Program-made: the position numbers and the translations under genes
NCBI GenBank assembly: GCA_902793875.1
Contig: CADBFL010000127.1
Location: 1 to 5,808 of the forward strand
Source: an uncultured Eubacteriales bacterium
Lineage (GTDB): Bacteria; Bacillota; Clostridia; Peptostreptococcales; Anaerovoracaceae
Direction of reading: 5' to 3'
DNA length: 5,808 nt
Shown here: one piece after another, positions 1-4,328 of the stretch
Layout of the letters: each line of letters starts with the position of its first letter
Numbering within the stretch: the first letter of the stretch is position 1
The notes under the pieces: generated by a model
What the model saw: the letters and a program-made list of their open reading frames with translations, nothing else
The model's database searches: none
Told to the model about the DNA's origin: nothing

Positions 1-63
1 CGTAAACTCATAAAAGTTATGACCATAGAAGGAACCGTGGGGCACACGGGGATAGCTCGTTGA
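1..63 (+). CDS. tnpB: C-terminal end of TnpB-like RNA-guided nuclease/transposase accessory protein (5' partial)
   Basis: Reading from base 1 gives about 20 codons that end ...GTVGHTGIAR before a TGA at 61-63. The Gly-Thr-x-Gly-His-(T/S)-Gly-Ile pattern resembles C-terminal tails of clostridial TnpB proteins, which follow the RuvC and zinc-finger regions. None of the catalytic region is in the window, so the identity rests on this short tail plus the guide-RNA-like structure that follows directly and overlaps the end of the frame, as usual for tnpB. TnpB is an RNA-guided DNA endonuclease that helps IS200/IS605 elements persist at their donor site. Whether the protein is intact cannot be judged. 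The stop could be the natural one or an early one, since the frame would run on to a second stop at 85-87. Confidence 0.5.
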   Translation, partial: RKLIKVMTIEGTVGHTGIAR

Positions 64-139
64 TACTCAGACCGTCAGGTCTGTTGAGCGAGAAGCCCCT
101 CACTTCAGGCTAAACAGCCAAGTGGTGGGAGTATGTCAC
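1..139 (+). mobile_element. Right end of an IS200/IS605-family (tnpB-bearing) insertion sequence, 5' part outside the window
   Basis: Seen: an open frame from base 1 ends at 61-63 with a TnpB-like tail, and is followed by two consecutive stem-loops and the sequence GGGAGTATGTCAC (127-139). The order 'TnpB C-terminus, hairpin, GAAGCCCC-type stem, GGGAGTATGTCAC' is typical of right ends of IS605/IS1341-like elements as I recall them. These elements have no terminal inverted repeats and make no target duplication, so the exact right boundary cannot be fixed here; I place it at 138-140. The left end, any tnpA and most of tnpB lie upstream of the window, so I cannot say whether the element is complete or active. 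Confidence 0.65.
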
Positions 140-159
140 TACAGGATTTATTGCTGAAT
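55..159 (+). ncRNA. Omega RNA (reRNA) scaffold of the TnpB element with adjoining guide
   Basis: Two hairpins are visible. The first pairs CAGACC (68-73) with GGTCTG (78-83) over loop GTCA, and GCTC (55-58) with GAGC (86-89) closes its base. The second pairs CCCCTCACTT (96-105) with AAGTGGTGGG (120-129), with one mismatch (99/126) and one G-T pair, topped by GGC (108-110) with GCC (117-119). The scaffold ends in GTATGTCAC (131-139). Known from the family: the RNA is made from the 3' end of tnpB, and about 16-20 nt of flanking chromosome beyond the element's right end act as the guide, here roughly 140-159, beginning TACAGGATTTATTG. The 5' end of the RNA probably lies upstream of the window, so the start given is only where structure begins. 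The scaffold/guide border may be off by one or two bases. Confidence 0.6.
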
Positions 160-183
160 TCAATACAAAGGAAAGCAAAGAAG

Positions 184-192
184 TGTTATAAT
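184..192 (+). promoter_or_regulatory. Extended -10 promoter of the RDD gene
   Basis: TGTTATAAT at 184-192 is a perfect extended -10 (TGnTATAAT). The best -35 at a 17-nt spacing is TACAAA (164-169), which is poor, as is common for extended -10 promoters. Transcription would start near 199, leaving a leader of about 30 nt before the ATG at 229. The promoter lies about 45 bp outside the insertion element end, so it belongs to the chromosome and not to the element. Read-through from tnpB/omega RNA could add to it. Confidence 0.6.
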
Positions 193-205
193 CAATCGTA
201 TAACA
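184..205. repeat. Perfect 7-bp inverted repeat overlapping the -10 element (possible operator)
   Basis: TGTTATA (184-190) and TATAACA (199-205) are exact reverse complements separated by 8 nt (ATCAATCG). The left arm contains most of the extended -10 and the right arm covers the expected start point, so a dimeric protein bound here would block RNA polymerase. As RNA it would be a weak A/U hairpin, which makes a DNA operator the more likely reading. No regulator family is recognised from the half-site. Confidence 0.4.
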
Positions 206-228
206 ATTCGAAAAAGGAAAGGATGATC

Positions 229-861
229 ATGGCAAAGAAAAGACTTAAACTCGCAAAGCCCGGCAAGAGATTCGGCGCCGCGTGCATAGACGGAGCGATC
301 CCGTTCATACTTTATATCATCATAATTATCGCTGCATCGAGCCGCAACACGTACAGCTATAATTACAACTTTGACAATGAGTTCGGATACGGCTATCAGG
401 AGACGAGCGGCTCCCCGGTCGCGGTGGCGATCGCGGTGCTCCTTCTGCTCGCTTATCTGATAGTGGAACTTGTTTTTTATGCAAAAGCCGCGAGCATCGG
501 AAAAAAGATCCTCGGGCTTCAGGTCGTTTCGAGCATAGACGGAAGGCCTCTCGGATTCGGAAGGATGCTTTACAGAGAATTCATAGTAAAGCAGGCGTCG
601 TCCGTGCTCATGCTCGGATACATATGGATACTCGTTGACGACAAACACAGAGGCTGGCATGACAAGATCATGGACACGTATGTAGTCGACATCAAGGCTT
701 CGACTGCCGCCGGCATGACAAATGAGCCTGCGCCTGCAGCTCCAGCTGCTCCGCAGGCACCTGCAGCTTCTGCACAGGCAGCCCCTGCAACTACAGCTTC
801 TGCACCGGCAGCCGGCTCCTGCTGCAGCTCCTGCACCGGAGGTACCGGCAGTATCCGTTGA
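229..861 (+). CDS. RDD family membrane protein, C-terminus displaced by a frameshift
   Basis: This 210-codon frame encodes an RDD-family integral membrane protein. Visible family marks are R14 and D21 in the first segment (KRFGAACIDGAI, residues 13-24), the SIGKKILGLQVV block (89-100), RMLYREF (112-118) and the closing WHDKIMDTYVV (143-153). Three membrane segments are likely at about 23-37, 63-84 and 122-136, with a Tyr/Asn-rich, probably exposed loop between the first two. RDD proteins are poorly defined; some have been linked to ion transport, so no substrate is assigned. I chose the ATG at 229 because AGGAAAGG (215-222) lies 6 nt before it; an in-frame ATG at 223 is too close, and one at 133 lies within the insertion element end, upstream of the promoter. 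From residue 167 the chain is Ala/Pro-rich. After residue 194 it changes to an implausible Cys-rich tail (GSCCSSCTGG), because the real continuation is in frame +2 (812-1072). The restored protein would be about 280 residues. Confidence 0.85.
   Translation: MAKKRLKLAKPGKRFGAACIDGAIPFILYIIIIIAASSRNTYSYNYNFDNEFGYGYQETSGSPVAVAIAVLLLLAYLIVELVFYAKAASIGKKILGLQVVSSIDGRPLGFGRMLYREFIVKQASSVLMLGYIWILVDDKHRGWHDKIMDTYVVDIKASTAAGMTNEPAPAAPAAPQAPAASAQAAPATTASAPAAGSCCSSCTGGTGSIR
737..840 (+). repeat. Degenerate repeats encoding the Ala/Pro linker, with a frame-breaking spacing
   Basis: Copies of a CAGCT(C/T)C-type unit start at 737, 764, 794 and 825. The segments 764-783 and 794-813 match at 19 of 20 positions, and CAGCTTCTGCACCGG (794-808) matches 825-839 at 14 of 15. 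The starts are 27, 30 and 31 nt apart. The first two distances keep the reading frame and the third does not, which places the frame change between 794 and 825. Each unit codes for Ala, Pro and Ser. Repeats of this kind are prone to replication slippage, and also to assembly or base-calling errors. Confidence 0.75.
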
Positions 862-1072
862 TGTCGAAGCAGCGCCTGTATCTGCGCCTGCTGCCCCGAA
901 AAGGCCGACAATAAGGCTGGACATCGATGAGCCTGCGGCAGCTGATGTGAAGGTGAGCATGTCCATGAAGAAGGATGAACTTCTTGCAGCGGCAGAGAAG
1001 CTCGGCGTCAGCATCAAAGCCGGGGCGACCAAGGCCGAGATAATCGAAGCCATCGAAAAGGCGTCGAAATAA
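812..1072 (+). pseudogene. Out-of-frame C-terminal part of the RDD protein: Pro/Ala linker plus SAP/HeH-like domain
   Basis: Frame +2 from 812 continues the Ala/Pro linker without a break in character (PAPAAAPAPEVPAVSV), then gives an acidic stretch and a C-terminal helical domain (MKKDELLAAAEKLGV then GATKAEIIEAIEKA) before TAA at 1070-1072. Upstream of about 812 the same frame reads Leu/Gln/His repeats, which is the linker out of frame, and there is no plausible start codon with a ribosome binding site. It is therefore best read as the lost tail of the upstream gene, not as a separate gene. The K-x-E-L-L-x(3)-E-x-L-G-(V/I)...G-x-T-K-x-E-(I/L)-I pattern is that of SAP, HeH or Rho-N-like small helical domains. 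One extra base near 811, or two missing bases, would explain the shift. Confidence 0.65.
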
Positions 1073-1128
1073 GAAGCCTGCACGGAAAAAGGGACAGAGA
1101 AAAATAAAAAAGGAAACCAGTTCAATAG

Positions 1129-1854
1129 ATGAAAAAAATTGCTAAGGTCGTACAGAACGACAATCTTGTTCGCGACATACACAAGATGACGATCGACATG
1201 GGCGAGTGCGATTTCAGCCTCCCAGGTCAGTATGCGATGATAGAGGCGGGCGGAATGCGCAGACCGTATCAGGTATGCGATTTCGACAGCAACAGATTCA
1301 CGATAGTATTTCCGGCAGACGGTAAAGAGAGCAGCGCTCTCGCCGCGCTCAAGCCGGGAGATGAAGTCACGGTCACTACGGGACTGGGCAACGGCTTCGA
1401 TCTTGAAGCGATGCCTGAGGAGGTCGTCCTGGTGGCAGACGACATGGGCATTCCGGAGATGCTGGGCCTTGCCCGCAGTCTTTTGATGCGCGGCATAAGG
1501 TGCAAGCTCGTGCTAAGCTATCCTTCAAAAAAGGATATCTACATGCTCGAGAATTTCAGGAACCTCGTGAACGAGATCGAGGTGCTTACTCTGGACGGCA
1601 GCAACGGCAGGGAAGGCAAGGCTTCGGATATCATAAGGGACGAGGCCTATGTCTGCGCCGGCGGCTCGCTGGACATGCTCAGGGAACTCGCCGACAGGTC
1701 TGAGAACGGCCAGTTCAGCCTCAGCAGCACGGTCCTCGCCGAATCGGCTGACTACGACGACTGCTTTATAGCGACGACAAAGGGCAGACTCAACTGCAGT
1801 GATGCAGGACCTGTATTCGATAAAAACATAATCGACTGGGACAATATCGCTTAG
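1129..1854 (+). CDS. Divergent PyrK-like flavoprotein (dihydroorotate dehydrogenase electron-transfer subunit paralogue)
   Basis: The 241-residue length and layout match PyrK-type ferredoxin-reductase-fold proteins: an N-terminal FAD barrel (about 1-97), a nucleotide-binding domain (98-190) and a C-terminal cluster segment (200-231). Recognisable marks are MRRPYQVCDFD (43-53, the FAD-binding RRP(I/F)S site, but with YQ replacing the aromatic/aliphatic-Ser pair), GLGNGFDL (85-92), the CAGGSLDML block (176-184) in place of CGPxxML, and the ending CSDAGPVF (223-230). PyrK normally passes electrons from NADH through FAD and a [2Fe-2S] cluster bound by four cysteines. Here only Cys212 and Cys223 remain in that segment, and the GGGIG-type NAD loop reads ADDMGIP (103-109). 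Normal PyrK chemistry is therefore doubtful, and no pyrD is nearby. The ribosome binding site is AGGAAA (1111-1116), a long 12 nt before the ATG. The gene is tightly coupled to nnr, so a redox or NAD(P)H-linked role is possible. Confidence 0.7.
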   Translation: MKKIAKVVQNDNLVRDIHKMTIDMGECDFSLPGQYAMIEAGGMRRPYQVCDFDSNRFTIVFPADGKESSALAALKPGDEVTVTTGLGNGFDLEAMPEEVVLVADDMGIPEMLGLARSLLMRGIRCKLVLSYPSKKDIYMLENFRNLVNEIEVLTLDGSNGREGKASDIIRDEAYVCAGGSLDMLRELADRSENGQFSLSSTVLAESADYDDCFIATTKGRLNCSDAGPVFDKNIIDWDNIA

Positions 1855-1858
1855 GAGG
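1853..1858 (+). promoter_or_regulatory. Ribosome binding site of nnr overlapping the preceding stop codon
   Basis: AGGAGG (1853-1858) shares two bases with the TAG stop (1852-1854) of the PyrK-like gene and lies 8 nt before the nnr ATG at 1867. A ribosome finishing the first gene stops on this site, which favours translational coupling, and it fixes the nnr start. Confidence 0.8.
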
Positions 1859-1866
1859 AAGCGTCG

Positions 1867-3387
1867 ATGTATGCACTGACCGCAAAAGGAATGAAATACA
1901 TGGATGAATATGCCATACAGGCCGGACTGCCGGGCATCGTTCTGATGGAGAACGCCGCCAGGGGAGTCGCCGAGGCGGTGGCTGAGAAGATCCCCGACAG
2001 ATCTTCGAAAATCCTGATCCTTGCCGGTCACGGCAACAACGGAGGCGACGCGATAGCCGCTGCCAGATGGCTCGCCCAGCTGGGCTATGAAAAGATCGAA
2101 CTCCACTTTACCGGAGATATCAACAAGGCCGGAGACGGGTTCAAGAGGCAGATGACCATACTCGCCAACTCGCATCCCGACGTCAGGATCTCCGGACTGC
2201 GGGGAATAGAGCGCAGCGTGCTCAACTCGCGCTACGACTGCATCGTGGACGGTATGTACGGCATAGGACTCAACAAGGTCCTTTCCGATGACGACATCAG
2301 ACTCGTCAAGTATATCAACTCAAAGTCCGGCCTGAAGGTGGCGGTCGATGTCCCGTCCGGACTGAACGCCACGAGCGGTCTGATCATGGGTGAATCCATC
2401 AGGGCCGATCTCACGGTCACCTTCGGCAGCTACAAGACGGGGATGTTCTTCGGCGCCGGAAGAGAGTGCTGCGGCGAAGTCAGGGTAGTCGACATATGTC
2501 TGATGCCCGATGCTTACGACAATGTTACTGACAAACTCGAGGTGCTCGATTCGAAGTTCCTCGAAGACACCATAGACAGCGCGCTTGCTCCGAGGCTCGA
2601 GAGCGGGCACAAGGGCACGTTCGGCACGGTTGGAGTCATCATAAGCTCCAACGGGATGCTCGGCGCGGGCATGCTGGCTGCAAAGGCCGCCTACAGGGCA
2701 GGCTGCGGCCTCGTAAAGATTTTCTGTCCGAGCAAGTACACGGGATTCTTCAACGTATCCATACCCGAAGCCGTTGCGGTGCCGTACAAGCCCGACGATG
2801 TGCTCGGAGCCTTCGAAAGCTTTGCTGAAGACGTCGATGTGCTGCTCATAGGGCCGGGCCTCAGAGAGGATTCGGTCGGAAGGCTCCTCGTGAAGCAGAC
2901 GCTTGCCGGCAGAAAGCCCGCGGTATTCGACGCCGGAGCTCTGAACCTGATCTCGAAGAACCTCAAGTCTCTCCGCAAAAGGAGATGCCCGTGCGTAATA
3001 ACGCCGCATCTCGGCGAGATGGCAAGGCTCTGCGGAGAGGACATCAACGTCGTCGCCAGAAACAGGATCATGTACACCGGGAAGTTCTCCGAGAAGTTCG
3101 AGGTCAGCATGGTGGTCAAATCCGATGTATCCCTCATAGCTTTGAGGGGCAAAGGATCCGGACACAATCTCTTCATTAACACAGTGGGCAATTCGGGTCT
3201 CGCAACTGCGGGATCGGGAGATGTCCTGGCGGGAGTAATCGCATCGCTCATCGCGCAGGGCAATTCGCTCGATACGAGTCTCCTGTACGGCGTCATGCTG
3301 CATGGCAAGGCCGCCGAGAAATACGCTCTTGACGGAGACGCAAGGCGCAAGATGATGGCGGGAGATATTATTGACAATCTGTTTTAG
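1867..3387 (+). CDS. nnr: Bifunctional NAD(P)H-hydrate epimerase / ADP-dependent NAD(P)H-hydrate dehydratase
   Basis: This cytosolic enzyme repairs NADHX and NADPHX, the hydrated and inactive forms of NAD(P)H. The N-terminal domain interconverts the R and S epimers, and the C-terminal domain dehydrates the S form using ADP. The 506 residues fit a full-length fusion. Epimerase domain (about 1-215): MDEYAIQAGLPGIVLMENAA (12-31), the GHGNNGGD loop (55-61), YDCIVDGMYGIGL (123-135) with the likely catalytic Asp128, and VAVDVPSGL (158-166). Dehydratase domain (about 245-506, ribokinase-like fold): HKGTFGTVGVI (248-258), LLIGPGL (326-332), VFDAGALN (353-360), TPHLGEM (379-385) and NSGLATAGSGDVLAG (442-456), in which Asp452 of GSGD is the expected catalytic base; the family usually has GTGD there. 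No expected motif is missing. Its position just behind the PyrK-like gene with an overlapping ribosome binding site suggests co-expression. The 3' end carries the rpsU promoter. Confidence 0.95.
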   Translation: MYALTAKGMKYMDEYAIQAGLPGIVLMENAARGVAEAVAEKIPDRSSKILILAGHGNNGGDAIAAARWLAQLGYEKIELHFTGDINKAGDGFKRQMTILANSHPDVRISGLRGIERSVLNSRYDCIVDGMYGIGLNKVLSDDDIRLVKYINSKSGLKVAVDVPSGLNATSGLIMGESIRADLTVTFGSYKTGMFFGAGRECCGEVRVVDICLMPDAYDNVTDKLEVLDSKFLEDTIDSALAPRLESGHKGTFGTVGVIISSNGMLGAGMLAAKAAYRAGCGLVKIFCPSKYTGFFNVSIPEAVAVPYKPDDVLGAFESFAEDVDVLLIGPGLREDSVGRLLVKQTLAGRKPAVFDAGALNLISKNLKSLRKRRCPCVITPHLGEMARLCGEDINVVARNRIMYTGKFSEKFEVSMVVKSDVSLIALRGKGSGHNLFINTVGNSGLATAGSGDVLAGVIASLIAQGNSLDTSLLYGVMLHGKAAEKYALDGDARRKMMAGDIIDNLF

Positions 3388-3399
3388 ACGTAGTACAAT
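3371..3399 (+). promoter_or_regulatory. Strong sigma-A-type promoter of rpsU, overlapping the end of nnr
   Basis: TTGACA (3371-3376), 17 nt, then TACAAT (3394-3399): a perfect -35 and a one-mismatch -10 at ideal spacing. The -35 lies inside the last codons of nnr and the -10 lies just after its stop. Transcription should begin near 3405-3407, giving rpsU a leader of about 80 nt. This is the best promoter in the window, as expected for a ribosomal protein gene. Confidence 0.85.
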
Positions 3400-3408
3400 C
3401 ACTGCGTT

Positions 3409-3450
3409 GCGGTCATGCCGGCCGGGGTCAGACCCCACAGCCGGATCCGC
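3409..3450 (+). promoter_or_regulatory. Structured 5' leader of rpsU mRNA
   Basis: Nested complementary segments are visible: GCGG (3409-3412) with CCGC (3447-3450), CCGGC (3418-3422) with GCCGG (3440-3444), and GGGGT (3424-3428) with ACCCC (3432-3436) around a CAG loop. Small internal loops (TCATG, C, ACA, AT) separate the three helices. The structure would begin within a few bases of the predicted transcript start. It has no U-run behind it, so it is not a terminator for nnr, and it leaves the ribosome binding site (3468-3476) free. It could stabilise the mRNA or be a ribosomal-protein autoregulatory leader. I do not recognise it as a known family. Confidence 0.5.
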
Positions 3451-3485
3451 ATAAATCCAATGGCGACAGGAGGTGAGACAAGAAT

Positions 3486-3665
3486 ATGGCACAGGTAGTC
3501 GTAAGAGAGAACGAGAGCCTGGAGAGTGCTCTTAAGAGATTTAAGAGATCTTGCGCTCGCGACGGCGTCATGGCAGAGCTGCGTAAGAGAGAGCACTACG
3601 AGAAGCCGAGCGTAAGACGCAAGAAAAAGTCCGAGGCTGCTCGCAAGAAAGCTCGTAAGTATTAA
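3486..3665 (+). CDS. rpsU: Small ribosomal subunit protein bS21
   Basis: A 59-codon frame beginning MAQVVVRENESLESALKRFK and ending in a Lys/Arg-rich tail (KKARKY). It matches bS21 in length and motifs: VVVRENES (4-11), the ALKRFKR helix (15-21), the REHYEKPSVRR block (35-45) and a basic C-terminus that packs against 16S rRNA in the 30S subunit near the anti-Shine-Dalgarno region. The start is supported by AGGAGGTGA (3468-3476) 9 nt upstream. The gene has its own strong promoter and leader, and an intrinsic terminator 12 nt after its TAA, so it forms a mostly monocistronic unit. The yqeY gene next to it is the usual neighbour in Firmicutes. Its length falls below common ORF cut-offs, so it is easy to miss. 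Confidence 0.97.
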   Translation: MAQVVVRENESLESALKRFKRSCARDGVMAELRKREHYEKPSVRRKKKSEAARKKARKY

Positions 3666-3677
3666 TAGCAAATGAGG

Positions 3678-3709
3678 ATGCGAACCCGCGATACCGGTTC
3701 GCATTTTTC
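3678..3709 (+). terminator. Intrinsic terminator of rpsU
   Basis: ATGCGAACC (3678-3686) pairs perfectly with GGTTCGCAT (3696-3704) over a 9-nt loop, and the helix runs into TTTTT (3704-3708) and C. The opposite strand lacks a U-run, so it acts only on rightward transcripts. It separates rpsU from the yqeY unit. Confidence 0.9.
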
Positions 3710-3765
3710 ATTAATGACCGTTTGATCGAGATGACAGTTTTGCGCAGACAGAAAAACGGCATTAT

Positions 3766-3796
3766 TTGAAGTATAGTTACCGGATATGTGTATCAT
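3766..3796 (+). promoter_or_regulatory. Possible promoter of the yqeY-phoH-ybeY unit
   Basis: A promoter is expected between the rpsU terminator and yqeY. The best pair I find is TTGAAG (3766-3771) and TATCAT (3791-3796) at a 19-nt spacing, which is longer than ideal. The -10 would lie in the left arm of the inverted repeat at 3787-3823. TATAGT (3772-3777) is another -10 candidate, but without a matching -35. The assignment is tentative. Confidence 0.3.
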
Positions 3797-3823
3797 ATGG
3801 CAAAATTATACGAATGATACACA
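3787..3823. repeat. Perfect 10-bp inverted repeat upstream of yqeY
   Basis: TGTGTATCAT (3787-3796) and ATGATACACA (3814-3823) are exact reverse complements with a 17-nt A/T-rich spacer. The right arm ends 19 nt before the ribosome binding site of yqeY (3843-3850). There is no following U-run, so it is not a terminator. It may be a two-half-site operator, with centres 27 bp apart or about two and a half helical turns, or a hairpin in the leader of the yqeY transcript. Confidence 0.6.
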
Positions 3824-3856
3824 GATCAGGATAAAGAGAATCAGAGGAGGATCGAA

Positions 3857-4312
3857 ATGGGTCTTAAAGAACAACTGATGCAGGATTACAAGGACGCGAT
3901 GAAGAACGCGGACGCGGTAAAGAAGGAGACCGTCAACATGGTAAGGGCTGCGATCAAGCAGTACGAGGTCGATCAGAGAGTCGAGCTCGATGATGACGCA
4001 GACATCGTAAAGATCATCAAAAAACAGGTCAAGATGAGGACCGATGCTCTCGCTGACTTCGCAAAGGCCGGAAGAGACGACATGGTCGAGGGCTATAAGA
4101 AGGAGATCGAGATCCTTCAGGGATATCTTCCTGAAGAGATGAGCGAAGAGGAGATAAAGGCAAAGGTAAGGGAGATCGCCGGCAGCCTCGGCATCGAGGG
4201 CGACATGAAGAACATGGGAGCTCTGATGAAGGGCGTGATGGCGGAGCTCAAAGACAAGGCGGACGGTTCTGCCGTCAACAGGGCGGTAAAGGAATTCCTC
4301 AGCGGCAAGTAG
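3857..4312 (+). CDS. yqeY: GatB/YqeY domain-containing protein
   Basis: A 151-residue, highly charged, all-helical protein of the YqeY family, whose usual length is about 150. Family features seen: the N-terminal helix MGLKEQLMQDYKDAMKN, the KKETVNMVRAAIK segment (22-34), the KKQVKMRTDAL region (56-66), EIEILQGYLPEEMSEEEI (83-100), and the C-terminal MGALMKGVMAELKDKADGSA stretch (119-138). The domain is shared with the tail of GatB, the amidotransferase subunit that converts Glu-tRNA(Gln) or Asp-tRNA(Asn), where it helps hold tRNA. The stand-alone protein has no settled function; tRNA binding is the usual suggestion. The start is fixed by GAGGAGG (3844-3850) 6 nt upstream. phoH follows 16 nt after its stop, so the two genes are almost certainly co-transcribed. 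Confidence 0.93.
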   Translation: MGLKEQLMQDYKDAMKNADAVKKETVNMVRAAIKQYEVDQRVELDDDADIVKIIKKQVKMRTDALADFAKAGRDDMVEGYKKEIEILQGYLPEEMSEEEIKAKVREIAGSLGIEGDMKNMGALMKGVMAELKDKADGSAVNRAVKEFLSGK

Positions 4313-4328
4313 TCAGAGAAAGGCATAG

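Noticed and set aside
133..228. Upstream in-frame ATG (133) extending the RDD protein by 32 residues
   Set aside because: It lies in the insertion element terminus and upstream of the likely promoter at 184-192. The added residues are Lys/Asn/Gln-rich and unlike the family N-terminus, and AGGAAAGG supports the ATG at 229.
722..811. Separate gene starting at 722 in frame +2
   Set aside because: Its first 30 codons read Leu/Gln/His repeats, which is the Ala/Pro linker out of frame, and no ribosome binding site precedes it. Only the part from about 812 looks coding.
1073..1128. Possible promoter or terminator between the RDD tail and the PyrK-like gene
   Set aside because: The 56-nt purine-rich gap has no -35/-10 pair and no hairpin; only the ribosome binding site AGGAAA stands out.
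160..1182. Long open frame of 340 codons on the minus strand
   Set aside because: It is the complement of the RDD gene and its low-complexity linker; the translation is Ser/Cys/Arg-rich with no domain and no ribosome binding site.
2320..3492. Open frame of 390 codons on the minus strand opposite nnr
   Set aside because: nnr has every expected motif on the plus strand. The antisense frame is a by-product of G/C-rich codon use and shows no family features.
3718..3759. CCGTTT (3718-3723) and AAACGG (3754-3759) as a hairpin between rpsU and yqeY
   Set aside because: Only 6 bp with a 30-nt loop and no U-run; this is within chance for an A/T-rich spacer.
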